From the NCBI GenBank assembly GCA_036015235.1, contig CP107926.1:1798001-1862000 (forward strand): a stretch of DNA of 64,000 nt, written 5' to 3'. Origin of the DNA: Streptomyces sp. NBC_00433 (GTDB lineage Bacteria; Actinomycetota; Actinomycetes; Streptomycetales; Streptomycetaceae). The notes beneath the pieces are model-generated. The model had not been told where the DNA came from and searched no databases. It was given only the letters and a program-made list of their open reading frames with translations. The translations under genes and the position numbers were made by a program. Shown here piece by piece: positions 24,814 through 33,150 of this stretch. Within the stretch, counting starts at the first letter, position 1. Each line of letters begins with the position of its first letter.

Positions 24814-24848
24814 CGGGCGTCCGTCGGTGAGAGGGAGGGGGCGGGCCG

Positions 24849-26864
24849 ATGGGCACGCCGATCGGTTCTGTGCTGGTGGCCAACCGGGGCGAGATCGCCC
24901 GGCGGGTCCTGCGGAGCTGCCGCGATCTGGGCATCGCCACGGTCGCGGTGCATTCCGACGCCGACGCGTCCGCCGCGCACGTGGCGGAGGCCGACGCCGC
25001 CGTACGGCTGCCGGGCGACGCGGCCGCCGACACGTATCTGCGGGCCGACCTGCTGGTGGCCGCGGCGCTGTCCGCGGGCGCGGACGCCGTGCACCCGGGA
25101 TACGGCTTCCTGTCGGAGAGCGCCGGCTTCGCGCGAGCCGTGACCGGGGCCGGGCTGGTCTGGATCGGTCCGCCGGCCTCGGCGGTCGAGGCGATGGGGT
25201 CCAAGACCCGGGCGAAGGAGCTGATGGCGGCGGCCGGTGTGCCGGTCTTCGCGGCGCTCGACCCGGCGGCGGTGACGGCCGCGGACCTGCCGCTGCTGGT
25301 CAAGGCCGCGGCGGGCGGCGGCGGCCGCGGGATGCGGGTGGTGCGTGATCTGGCCTCGCTGGAAGGCGAGTTGACGGCGGCGCGGGCCGAGGCCGCGGCG
25401 GCCTTCGGTGACGGCGAGGTCTTCGTCGAGCCGTATGTCGAGGGCGCCCGGCATGTCGAGGTGCAGGTGCTGGCCGACGGGCACGGCACGGTGTGGGCGC
25501 TGGGCGAGCGGGACTGCTCCTTGCAGCGGCGGCACCAGAAGGTGATCGAGGAGTCCCCGGCGCCCGGCCTTCCGGCGCTGCTGCGTGCCGAGTTGCGGGA
25601 GGCGGCGGTTCGGGCGGCCCGCTCGATCGGCTACCGGGGTGCGGGCACCGCCGAGTTCCTGGTCTCGGCGGACGGCCGGCCGTACTTCCTGGAGATGAAC
25701 ACCCGCCTCCAGGTGGAGCATCCGGTCACCGAGTGCGTCACCGGACTCGACCTGGTGGCCTGGCAGATCAGGATCGCCGAGGGCGCGGCGCTGCCGCCGG
25801 AGCCGCCCGCCGCCCGCGGGCACGCGGTGGAGGCCCGGCTGTGCGCGGAGGACCCGGCGCGCGGCTGGCAGCCGCAGCCGGGCGACCTGCACCTGCTCGA
25901 CATTCCCGGTGTGGACGCGGAATTCGCCGTGCCGCCGGGGCGCGAGGCGGGGCTGCGGCTGGATTCCAGTGTGACCGGCGGCGAGCGGATCGGGGTGCAC
26001 TACGACCCGATGCTGGCCAAGCTGATCGCCTGGGCGCCGACCCGCGCCGAAGCGGTCCGCCGGCTGGCGCACGCGCTGGAGCGGGCCCGGCTGCACGGCC
26101 CGGTCACCAACCGGGACCTGCTGGTCCGCGCCCTGCGGCACCCGGACTTCGCGGCCGCGCGGCTGGACACCGGCTTCCTGGAGCGCAATGCCGCCGACCT
26201 GGGCCTCGCGCCGGGCACAGGCACCGACGCGGCCCCCGCGGACGCCGAGCGTTTCGCCGCGCTGGCCGCCGCGCTCGCGGACGCGGCCCGGCGTACGTCG
26301 CGGCCGGGCGCCCCCGTGCCGGTCCGTCTCGGGGGGTGGCGGAACCTCCCCTCGCAGCCGCAGCTCAAGCGCTTCCGCGGCGAGCCGGGCGGGCACACGT
26401 ACGACATCCGCTACCGGCTGGACCGGGACGGCCTGACCGCGGAGGGCTTCGACGGCGTGCGGCTGGTGAGCGCGGCCGCCGACCGGGTCGTGCTGGAGGC
26501 CGGCGGCGTCCGGCGGACGTATCGCGTCGCCGTCCACCCGGAGAGGACCTTCGTGGACTCGCCGTTCGGCTCGGCCGCGCTCACCGCCCTGCCGCGCTTC
26601 CCCGACCCCGAGCAGTCCGCGGCGCCCGGTTCGCTGCGGGCGCCGATGCCCGGCACCGTCGTGCGGACCGCCGGGTTCGCCGCCGGGGACCGGGTCGAGG
26701 CGGGGCAGCCGCTGCTCTGGCTGGAGGCGATGAAGATGGAGCACGTCATCGCCGCCCCCGTCGCGGGGACGCTGCTCGAACTCACCGCAGAGGTCGGCCG
26801 CCAGGTCGAACTCGGCGCCGTACTGGCCGTCGTCAAGGAGGAGAGGGAGGAGCCGGCATCATGA
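24849..26864 (+). CDS. Acyl-CoA carboxylase, biotin carboxylase/BCCP (alpha) subunit
   Basis: 671 aa with biotin carboxylase domain (1-450; ATP-grasp glycine loop KAAAGGGGRGMR, ERDCSLQRRHQK, EMNTRLQVEH), a BT-like linking region, and a C-terminal biotinyl domain with the acceptor Lys629 in EAMKMEH. ATG 24849 follows GAGGGAGGGGGC. It would carboxylate its own biotin with ATP and bicarbonate and form a holoenzyme with the upstream beta subunit. The stop overlaps the dehydrogenase start as ATGA. Confidence 0.93.
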   Translation: MGTPIGSVLVANRGEIARRVLRSCRDLGIATVAVHSDADASAAHVAEADAAVRLPGDAAADTYLRADLLVAAALSAGADAVHPGYGFLSESAGFARAVTGAGLVWIGPPASAVEAMGSKTRAKELMAAAGVPVFAALDPAAVTAADLPLLVKAAAGGGGRGMRVVRDLASLEGELTAARAEAAAAFGDGEVFVEPYVEGARHVEVQVLADGHGTVWALGERDCSLQRRHQKVIEESPAPGLPALLRAELREAAVRAARSIGYRGAGTAEFLVSADGRPYFLEMNTRLQVEHPVTECVTGLDLVAWQIRIAEGAALPPEPPAARGHAVEARLCAEDPARGWQPQPGDLHLLDIPGVDAEFAVPPGREAGLRLDSSVTGGERIGVHYDPMLAKLIAWAPTRAEAVRRLAHALERARLHGPVTNRDLLVRALRHPDFAAARLDTGFLERNAADLGLAPGTGTDAAPADAERFAALAAALADAARRTSRPGAPVPVRLGGWRNLPSQPQLKRFRGEPGGHTYDIRYRLDRDGLTAEGFDGVRLVSAAADRVVLEAGGVRRTYRVAVHPERTFVDSPFGSAALTALPRFPDPEQSAAPGSLRAPMPGTVVRTAGFAAGDRVEAGQPLLWLEAMKMEHVIAAPVAGTLLELTAEVGRQVELGAVLAVVKEEREEPAS

Positions 26865-28051
26865 CCACCGTTCGCAGCACCTTCGACAGCGCCCTGCTGG
26901 AGACCGAGGAGCGGCGCGCGCTGCGCAAGGCCGTCGGCGCCCTCGGCCGCCGCTACGGCCGGGACTACTTCACGGCGGCCGTCAAGGCCGGCAGGCAGAC
27001 CGACGAGCTGTGGCAGGAAGCGGCAGGACTGGGCTACCTCGGCGTCAACCTGCCGGAGGAGCACGGCGGCGGGGGCGGCGGGCTCGCCGAACTGTCCATC
27101 GTGCTGGAGGAGCTGGGCGCGGCGGGCTGCCCGCTGCTGCTGCTCATCGTCTCCCCCGCCATCTGCGGCACGGTCATCGCCAGGTTCGGCACCGAGGCGC
27201 AGCGGCAGCGCTGGCTGCCGGGGCTCGCGGACGGCTCGCTGCGTATCGCCTTCGGCATCACCGAGCCGGACGCGGGCTCCAACTCGCACCGCATCGCCAC
27301 CACCGCCCGCCGCGACCCGGACACCGGCGGCTGGTTGCTGACCGGCCGCAAGGTCTTCGTCTCCGGCGTGGACATCGCCGACGCGACGCTGATCGTCGGC
27401 CGCACAGAGGACGCCCGCACCGGCAAGCTCAAGCCGTGCCTCTTCCTCGTCGAACGCCACACGCCCGGCTTCGACTTCCGGCAGATCGAGATGGAACTGT
27501 CCGCGCCGGAGAAGCAGTTCCAGCTCTTCCTCGACGATGTGGCGCTCCCCGCGGACGCGTTGGTCGGCGACGAGGACGCGGGGCTGCTCCAGCTGTTCGC
27601 CGGCCTCAATCCGGAGCGGATCATGACCGCCGCCTTCTCGATCGGCATGGGCCGCTACGCGCTGGACCGCGCGGTCGACTACGCCCGCACCCGGCAGGTG
27701 TGGTCAGCGCCGATCGGCGGCCACCAGGCCATCGCCCACCCGCTGGCCCAGGCCCACATCGAACTGGAGCTGGCCCGGCTGATGATGCAGAAGGCCGCGT
27801 ATCTCTACGACGCGGGCGACGACATGGGCGCGGGCGAGGCCGCGAACATGGCCAAATACGCGGCGGCGGAGGCGTGCGCGAAGGCCGTCGACCAGGCGGT
27901 GCACACCCTCGGCGGCAACGGTCTGACGACCGAGTACGGTCTGGCGTCGCTGCTCACCGCCTCCCGGGTGGGCCGGATAGCCCCGGTCAGCCGGGAGATG
28001 ATCCTCAACTTCGTCTCGCACCACAGCCTGGGGCTGCCCAAGTCGTACTGA
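26861..28051 (+). CDS. Acyl-CoA dehydrogenase, isovaleryl-CoA dehydrogenase-like active site
   Basis: 396 aa FAD enzyme making an alpha,beta-unsaturated acyl-CoA. FAD-binding ITEPDAGSNS and the C-terminal AVHTLGGNGLTTEYG element are present. The usual catalytic Glu of the C-terminal YEGT loop is absent (the loop reads RIAPVSREM), while the GLNPERIM helix carries a Glu at the place used as base in isovaleryl-CoA and long-chain dehydrogenases. This agrees with a branched substrate and with carboxylation of the product by the adjacent carboxylase. Translationally coupled to the alpha subunit. Confidence 0.9.
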   Translation: MTTVRSTFDSALLETEERRALRKAVGALGRRYGRDYFTAAVKAGRQTDELWQEAAGLGYLGVNLPEEHGGGGGGLAELSIVLEELGAAGCPLLLLIVSPAICGTVIARFGTEAQRQRWLPGLADGSLRIAFGITEPDAGSNSHRIATTARRDPDTGGWLLTGRKVFVSGVDIADATLIVGRTEDARTGKLKPCLFLVERHTPGFDFRQIEMELSAPEKQFQLFLDDVALPADALVGDEDAGLLQLFAGLNPERIMTAAFSIGMGRYALDRAVDYARTRQVWSAPIGGHQAIAHPLAQAHIELELARLMMQKAAYLYDAGDDMGAGEAANMAKYAAAEACAKAVDQAVHTLGGNGLTTEYGLASLLTASRVGRIAPVSREMILNFVSHHSLGLPKSY

Positions 28052-28093
28052 CCCGTGATGCCCGCCCGCCCGCCGACGTGAAGGAAGACCGCC

Positions 28094-28834
28094 GTGACAG
28101 ATGCGCCGCTGGTGCGCCGGCACACCGACCGCGCCATCGAGGTCCTCGCCCTGGACTCGCCGCACAACCGCAACGCCCTGTCCGCCGCGCTGATCGCGGA
28201 GCTGTCCGCCGCGCTCGACGACGCGGACGGCGACCCGGGTGTGCGGGCCGTCCTGCTCACCCACACCGGCGGCACCTTCTGCTCCGGCGCCGACCTCAAG
28301 GCGGACGGTCTGGGCAGCGGGCCGGAACTGCTGGTGGAGCTGATCGGGCAGATCGCCGGGCTGTCCAAGCCGGTCGTGGCCCGGGTGAACGGGCACGCCA
28401 GGGCGGGCGGCCTCGGCCTGCTCGCGGCCTGCGACATCGCGGTGGCGGGCGGCGCGGCCACCTTCGCCTTCACCGAGGTACGCCTCGGGCTCGCCGCCTC
28501 CGTGGCCTCGATCCCGGTCCTGGCCAGGACGGACCCGCGGGCCGCCGCCCGCCACCTGCTCACCGGCGAGGCCTTCGACACCGCGGAGGCGGTCAGGATC
28601 GGCCTGGTCACGGCGTGGGAGGAGGCGCTCGACGGCATCCTTGCCGGGCTGCGCGCCTCCTCCCCGCAGGGCCTGGCGGCGACCAAGGAGATCACCACGC
28701 TGGCGCTCAGGCAGGCCCTGGCCGCGGAGGGCGGCCGGCTCGCCCGGCAGAGCCGGGAGCTCTTCGAGTCCGCCGAGGCCGCGGAGGGCGTCAGGGCCGC
28801 GCTGGAACGCAGGGACCCGCCGTGGGCGATCTGA
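28094..28834 (+). CDS. Enoyl-CoA hydratase (methylglutaconyl-CoA hydratase-like)
   Basis: 246 aa crotonase. Oxyanion motifs CSGADLKADG and ARAGGLGLLAACDIAVA are present, followed by FAFTEVRLGLAA where the second catalytic-type acidic residue sits, close to the pattern of methylglutaconyl-CoA hydratases. GTG 28094 lies 42 nt after the dehydrogenase stop with GGAAG upstream. It would hydrate the carboxylated product of the preceding enzymes. No lyase gene (HMG-CoA lyase) follows, so the pathway must be finished by genes elsewhere. Confidence 0.88.
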   Translation: MTDAPLVRRHTDRAIEVLALDSPHNRNALSAALIAELSAALDDADGDPGVRAVLLTHTGGTFCSGADLKADGLGSGPELLVELIGQIAGLSKPVVARVNGHARAGGLGLLAACDIAVAGGAATFAFTEVRLGLAASVASIPVLARTDPRAAARHLLTGEAFDTAEAVRIGLVTAWEEALDGILAGLRASSPQGLAATKEITTLALRQALAAEGGRLARQSRELFESAEAAEGVRAALERRDPPWAI

Positions 28835-29460
28835 CCGGCCAGGTGGCGGACCCGGCGGCCGGGCGGCAGCGCGAGCCCAAGCAGGACCGCAGCCGCGCCA
28901 CCCGGCTGCGTGTCCTGGAGGCGGCGGTCGCCTGCCTGGCGGAGCACGGCTGGTCGGGCAGTACGGTCGCGGTCGTCTGCGCCCGCGCCGGCGTCTCCCG
29001 GGGCGCCGCCCAGCACCACTTCCCCACCCGGGAGGAACTCTTCACAGCGGCCATCGCCCACATGGCGGAGCAGTGGCTGACCGCGGTGCGCGAGCGCGCC
29101 CTCGCCCTGCCCCGCGAGGGCCCGGACCGCACCTACGCCGTCGTCGACCTGCTCGTCGCCGTCCACACCGGCCCCCTCTTCCGCGCCGCCCTCCATCTGT
29201 GGACGGCGACCACCGCGGAGGAGCGGCTGCGGCCCGGCGTGACCGCCCTGGAAGCCCGCATCGGCCGCGAGGCGCACCGCCTCGCCGTCGACTTCCTCGG
29301 CGCCGACGAGTCGCGCCCAGGTGTGCGCGAGACCGTACAGGCGACCCTGGACATGGCCCGCGGCCTGGGCCTGGCCAACCTGCTCAGCGACGACTCGGCC
29401 CGGCGCGGCCGGATCGTGCGCCAGTGGGCCGCGATGCTGGAGCAGGCGCTGCACGGCTGA
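28822..29460 (+). CDS. TetR-family transcriptional repressor of the acyl-CoA operon
   Basis: 212 aa. The N-terminal TetR helix-turn-helix covers residues about 20-66 (RLRVLEAAVACLAEHGWSGSTVAVVCARAGVSRGAAQHHF) and the rest is an all-helical ligand-binding domain. GTG 28822 overlaps the hydratase stop by 13 bp, so the regulator is co-expressed with the enzymes. The palindrome at 22379-22400 is the natural candidate for its binding site, with an acyl-CoA intermediate as inducer. Position and class are clear; the ligand is inferred. Confidence 0.9.
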   Translation: MGDLTGQVADPAAGRQREPKQDRSRATRLRVLEAAVACLAEHGWSGSTVAVVCARAGVSRGAAQHHFPTREELFTAAIAHMAEQWLTAVRERALALPREGPDRTYAVVDLLVAVHTGPLFRAALHLWTATTAEERLRPGVTALEARIGREAHRLAVDFLGADESRPGVRETVQATLDMARGLGLANLLSDDSARRGRIVRQWAAMLEQALHG

Positions 29461-29566
29461 TCCGGCCGATCGCGGGCGAGGTGCCGCTTCGGGCCCGGCG
29501 GTCCGTTCCGTGCGGCCTTTCCGGTCGGCGGCCGCCGGGTGGATGCTGGAAGGGAGGGAGCAGCCC

Positions 29567-29851
29567 ATGCGCAGAAACGGATACGAACCGATACAGGCCC
29601 GCAGCCCGCTGCGGCTGCGGCTCGGACTGGCCGTTTGCGGGCTGGTCTGGGGAATCGGCGCGGCCATCGGCTTCGCCTTCTACAGCCAGCCCGGCTGGGC
29701 CGGGCTCAGCGCGGCGATCGCCGCGGTCGCCGCCGCGGACTGCGCGATCGTCGTCCGGCGGATGCGGCAGGGGCCGCGCTACCAGCCCGGACGCGACGTA
29801 CCGCCCCGCCGGCCCGCGAACGGACGGGACCGCGAGAAGCAGCACCACTGA
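29567..29851 (+). CDS. DUF6343-type small membrane protein
   Basis: 94 aa. Two membrane segments (residues 21-42 and 47-64) lie between a short basic N-terminus with the NGYEPIQARSPLRLR motif and a polar tail with GPRYQPGRDVP, the pattern of DUF6343 proteins that appear widespread in streptomycetes. GGGAGGGAG precedes the ATG. No function is known. It is followed by a strong hairpin shared with the tRNA-fMet gene. Confidence 0.75.
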   Translation: MRRNGYEPIQARSPLRLRLGLAVCGLVWGIGAAIGFAFYSQPGWAGLSAAIAAVAAADCAIVVRRMRQGPRYQPGRDVPPRRPANGRDREKQHH

Positions 29852-29870
29852 GCCCCGGGGCAGACAGAAA

Positions 29871-29896
29871 GGCCCGGTGCCTGTGGGCACCGGGCC
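29871..29896. terminator. 11-bp stem terminator between the DUF6343 gene and tRNA-fMet
   Basis: GGCCCGGTGCC (29871-29881) pairs perfectly with GGCACCGGGCC (29886-29896) around TGTG. On the minus strand TTTCTGT follows the stem, fitting termination of the tRNA transcript 11 nt past its 3' end; it can also end the plus-strand gene. Confidence 0.8.
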
Positions 29897-29907
29897 ATTC
29901 GTGCGAG

Positions 29908-29981
29908 TAGCGGGGACAGGATTTGAACCTGCGACCTCTGGGTTATGAGCCCAGCGAGCTACCGAGCTGCTCCACCCCGCG
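29908..29981 (-). tRNA. Initiator tRNA-fMet (CAU)
   Basis: 74 nt, CCA not encoded. The cloverleaf folds fully with anticodon CAU (complement at 29945-29947). Two initiator hallmarks identify it: the unpaired 1-72 position (C1 opposite U72) at the end of the acceptor stem, and three consecutive G-C pairs in the anticodon stem (GGG CUCAUAA CCC). Confidence 0.95.
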
Positions 29982-30055
29982 TCGGTGAACATCACTTTAC
30001 GCGGTGGGCGCGCTCACGCCAAATCCTTTCCGCCCCGCCGGCCGGGCCGGGCCCG

Positions 30056-30436
30056 TCACAGGGGCGCGAGGCGCCTCCTGAGCAGGCAGAACTCGTTGCC
30101 TTCCGGGTCGGCGAGCACGTGCCAGGACTCCTCCCCGGTCTGGCCGATGTCGGCCGGGCGCGCTCCGAGCGCCAGGAGGCGCTCCAGCTCGGCGTCCTGG
30201 TCGCGGTCGGTGGCGTTGACGTCGATGTGCAGCCGGGACTTCCCCGGCTCCGGCTCGTCCCTGCGGCTGAGGAAGAGCGTCGGCTGCGCGCCGCCGAACC
30301 CCTCGCGCGGCCCGATCTCCATGCTTCCGTCGTCCTCGCGGCCGAGCACCACGAAGTCCAGGACCTCGCACCAGAACCGCGCCAGCGCCTCGGGGTCGCG
30401 GCATCCGAGCACGAGCTCGCTGATCCGGCTTGCCAT
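30056..30436 (-). CDS. VOC-superfamily (glyoxalase-like) protein
   Basis: 126 aa, two beta-alpha-beta-beta-beta modules. The glyoxalase-like-domain pattern is evident: ISELVLGCRDPEALARFWCEVLDF, SRLHIDV with the first metal-type His, and HVLADPEGNEFCLL with the C-terminal acidic residue. It belongs to the VOC group common in streptomycetes, whose members range from resistance binding proteins to dioxygenases; the reaction cannot be assigned. Divergent from psuG and not part of an operon. Confidence 0.82.
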   Translation of the reverse strand: MASRISELVLGCRDPEALARFWCEVLDFVVLGREDDGSMEIGPREGFGGAQPTLFLSRRDEPEPGKSRLHIDVNATDRDQDAELERLLALGARPADIGQTGEESWHVLADPEGNEFCLLRRRLAPL

Positions 30437-30640
30437 GGTCGAAACCTGCTCTCAACGTGGGGGCTGCCGGGGTGGCCGCGCGCATATCTCCGCAGCTCCC
30501 GGCAGCAGGGGCGTTCGCGTGACCGTACTGGACGGGGCGAGCGGTGGCGACCCGATTTCCTGCCCCCGTCCGGGCCGGTCCGCCGCGGCCTCCGCCCGGG
30601 GGGAGGTTTGCGGGACGGCGCGCGGTGCCAGGTAGGGGGA

Positions 30641-31570
30641 ATGGGGAAACAGGAGATGGCCGGGGTCGTGGCCTCGGACGAGGTCGCGGACGCGCTCGGC
30701 CGGCGGCAGCCCGTCGTGGCGCTGGAGTCGACGATCATCGCCCACGGCCTGCCGCGGCCGCGCAATCTGCGGGTGGCCCGCGAGCTGGAGGCCGTCGTCA
30801 GGAAGGCCGGCGCGGTGCCGGCGACGGTCGCCGTGATCGACGGGGTGCCCCGGGTGGGGCTGGACGACGCGCAGGTCGAGCGGGTCGCCCAGGACCCGGA
30901 CATGCGCAAGCTCGGCTTCCGGGACCTGGCCCCGGCGATGGCGGCGGGGGTGAGCGGGGCGACGACGGTGTCCGGCACCGCCTTCCTGGCGGCGCGGGCA
31001 GGTGTCCGGGTCTTCGGCACCGGCGGTCTCGGCGGGGTGCACCGCGGCTGGACGGACGTGCAGGACGAGTCCGCCGACCTGGCCCTGCTGTCCCGCACCC
31101 GGATCACCGTGGTGTGCGCGGGCGTGAAATCGATCCTGGACGTGCCGGCGACCTTGCAGCGGCTGGAGACGCTGGGCGTCGGCGTCCTCGGCTTCCGCAC
31201 CGACCGCTTCCCCGGCTTCTACCTGACCGACTCCGGGGAGCCGGTGGACTGGACGGTGCGGGACGCGGAGCAGGTGGCCGCGGTGATGCGCGGCCAGGAC
31301 GCGCTCGGCGGCCACGACAGCGGGCTGATCGTGGCGAATCCGGTGCCGGCGGCGGACCAGCTGGACCGCGCGCTGCACGACCGGGTCCTGGCCGAGGCGC
31401 TGGCGGCGGTGGAGCGCGAGGGCGTCACCGGGCAGGCGATCACGCCGTATCTGCTGGCGTATCTGACCGAGCACACCGACGGGGCCTCGCTGGAGGCGAA
31501 TCTCGCCGCGGTGCGCGGCAATGTGGCGCTGGCCGCCGACATCGCCGTCGCCTGGTCGCGGCTGCGGTGA
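30641..31570 (+). CDS. psuG: Pseudouridine-5'-phosphate glycosidase
   Basis: 309 aa. It splits pseudouridine 5'-phosphate into uracil and ribose 5-phosphate. The family's catalytic residues are visible: E29 (ALESTIIAHG), K90 (KLGFRDL) and the Schiff-base Lys163 (CAGVKSILD), plus the FRTDRFPGFY and DSGLIVANPVP blocks. ATG 30641 is used; a second ATG at 30656 is too close to its GGAG. Its stop overlaps the kinase start (GTGA). It works with the next gene in pseudouridine salvage. Confidence 0.95.
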   Translation: MGKQEMAGVVASDEVADALGRRQPVVALESTIIAHGLPRPRNLRVARELEAVVRKAGAVPATVAVIDGVPRVGLDDAQVERVAQDPDMRKLGFRDLAPAMAAGVSGATTVSGTAFLAARAGVRVFGTGGLGGVHRGWTDVQDESADLALLSRTRITVVCAGVKSILDVPATLQRLETLGVGVLGFRTDRFPGFYLTDSGEPVDWTVRDAEQVAAVMRGQDALGGHDSGLIVANPVPAADQLDRALHDRVLAEALAAVEREGVTGQAITPYLLAYLTEHTDGASLEANLAAVRGNVALAADIAVAWSRLR

Positions 31571-32463
31571 GCGGGACGGGCCGCGGGCTGCTGGTGGTCG
31601 GCGACGTGGTCACGGATGTGGTGGCCCGGCATGCGGAGCCGCTGGCCGCGAACACCGACACCGCCGCCCGTATCGCGGTGCTGCCCGGCGGCGCGGGCGC
31701 CAACGTGGCCTGCTGGGCGGCGCATCGGGGTGCGCCCGGGGTGCGGCTGCTGGCCAGGGTGGGTGCGGACTCCGCGGACTGGCACCGCGCGGCCCTGGCG
31801 GCGGCGGGCGTGGAGCCGGTGCTGCGGGTCGACGGTGAGCGGCCCACGGCGGTGGTGGTCGCCCTGGTCGACGCGGCGGCGGAACGCACCCTGGTCACCG
31901 ACAGCGGCGCGGCTTTCCTGCTCGGACCGGCCGACTGGGACGAGGCGCTGCTCGACGGTGTCGGCCATCTCCACCTGTCGGGCTATCTGTTCTTCTGCGA
32001 ACCGGGCCGCGAACTGGCCGCCGTGGCCACCAGGGCCGCCCGCACCCGGGGCCTGCCGGTGAGCGTCGACCCGGCGTCGGCGGGCTTCCTGCGCGGCCTC
32101 GGGGTGCCGCGCTTCCTCGGCCTGGTCTCGGACGCGGACCTGCTGCTGCCCAACGCGGACGAGGCCGCGCTGCTGTCCGGCTCGGACGAACCCGCCGCGG
32201 CCGCCGCCGAGTTGAGCCGTGAGGGCGCGACCGTGGTGGTGACGCTGGGCGCGGCGGGGGCCCTGGCCGCCGACCGCGGGCGTGTCACCGCCCGCGCACC
32301 GGCCGCTCCGGCCACCGCGGTCGACACCACCGGCGCGGGCGACGCCTTCACGGGCGGCCTGCTCGCGGCCCGCCTGGCGGGCGCTGACCTCCCGGCCGCG
32401 CTGGCCGCCGCCTGCCAGGCGGGCGCCGAGGCCGTCGCGGTGGTCGGCGGCCGCCCGTCCTGA
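31567..32463 (+). CDS. psuK: PfkB-family kinase, probable pseudouridine kinase
   Basis: 298 aa ribokinase-fold enzyme. The N-terminal glycine-rich substrate motif (GGAGANVACWAA) and the C-terminal anion-hole/catalytic signature DTTGAGDAFTGG are present. Family membership is certain; the specific role as pseudouridine kinase, supplying the 5'-phosphate to PsuG, comes from the 4-bp overlap with psuG and the fact that the two are commonly paired. It would also be possible as a ribokinase or adenosine-type kinase. No nucleoside transporter is adjacent. Confidence 0.85.
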   Translation: MSGTGRGLLVVGDVVTDVVARHAEPLAANTDTAARIAVLPGGAGANVACWAAHRGAPGVRLLARVGADSADWHRAALAAAGVEPVLRVDGERPTAVVVALVDAAAERTLVTDSGAAFLLGPADWDEALLDGVGHLHLSGYLFFCEPGRELAAVATRAARTRGLPVSVDPASAGFLRGLGVPRFLGLVSDADLLLPNADEAALLSGSDEPAAAAAELSREGATVVVTLGAAGALAADRGRVTARAPAAPATAVDTTGAGDAFTGGLLAARLAGADLPAALAAACQAGAEAVAVVGGRPS

Positions 32464-32540
32464 TCCGCACCGCCGCACCGCGAACAGCCGTCCACCGGCG
32501 CCGTTATGCTGGCAGGCACGACGGGACGGGGTGGGCGCGC

Positions 32541-32912
32541 ATGCAAATGGACGATCTGTGGTGGATCATTCCGGTTGCGCTGTTCGGCAGCGGATTCATC
32601 GGCGACAAGGTGAGCGCCGCGACGAAGGCGCGGCACAAGCGCAAGCTCGAACTCATCAAGGCCAGGGAGCGGCAGCAGCACGCGCTGACCGCCGCCAACC
32701 GGCCGCCGGAGCCGGTCTGCGGCTGCACACACCACCTGGCGATGCACGGCAAGGACGACGGCAAGTGCCACGAGGTGGTCGAGGCCCCGTCGCTGTGGGA
32801 CACCGACCGCAAGCCGCTGCAGTTCGAGCCGCAGCAGTGCAACTGCCAGCAGTACGTGGGCCCCGAGCCGCTCGGCACGATCTACGCCCCGGAGATCACC
32901 GACCTGCGCTGA
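32541..32912 (+). CDS. Conserved membrane-anchored protein with Cys/His clusters, function unknown
   Basis: 123 aa. One N-terminal membrane anchor (residues 5-20, including WWIIPVALFGSGFIG) is followed by a basic coil (27-48) and a soluble region with Cys/His clusters: CGCTHHLAMH, KCHE and CNCQQY. The Cys/His spacing would suit one or two structural zinc sites. No named family was recognised, but the composition looks like a real, conserved actinobacterial protein. ATG 32541 or 32547. It stands between psuK and tRNA-Leu. Confidence 0.7.
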   Translation: MQMDDLWWIIPVALFGSGFIGDKVSAATKARHKRKLELIKARERQQHALTAANRPPEPVCGCTHHLAMHGKDDGKCHEVVEAPSLWDTDRKPLQFEPQQCNCQQYVGPEPLGTIYAPEITDLR

Positions 32913-32958
32913 CCGCGTCGGTGCCGCGGCGCCAGCGGGAGTCGGCCCCGCAAAGCAC

Positions 32959-32992
32959 TACAGGTGCCGACTGGGATCAGTCGGCACCTGTA
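32959..32992 (-). terminator. 14-bp perfect stem terminator after tRNA-Leu
   Basis: TACAGGTGCCGACT (32959-32972) pairs without mismatch with 32979-32992 around GGGATC, and starts 4 nt past the tRNA 3' end on the minus strand, followed there by GTGCTTTG. It could also end the plus-strand gene at 32912. Confidence 0.85.
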
Positions 32993-32996
32993 AAGG

Positions 32997-33081
32997 TGTC
33001 CGAGGGGGGACTTGAACCCCCACGCCCGATAAAGGGCACTAGCACCTCAAGCTAGCGCGTCTGCCATTCCGCCACCCGGAC
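32997..33081 (-). tRNA. tRNA-Leu (GAG)
   Basis: 85 nt class II tRNA with a long variable arm (GTGCCC-TTTATC-GGGCGT region), acceptor stem GTCCGGG/CTCGGAC with one G-U pair, and discriminator A73. The anticodon loop TTGAGGT gives GAG, reading CUC/CUU leucine codons. CCA is not encoded. Confidence 0.95.
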
Positions 33082-33150
33082 CGGGTGTGCCTCCGCGACC
33101 GCCCGGGTCGTGGTGACATGGTCCACGATACCAAGGATCGGCAGTGCTTC

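Noticed and set aside
29908..33081. tRNA-flanked segment considered as an integrated element
   Set aside because: No integrase, no direct att-like repeats of the tRNA 3' ends, and the genes between are ordinary metabolic ones.
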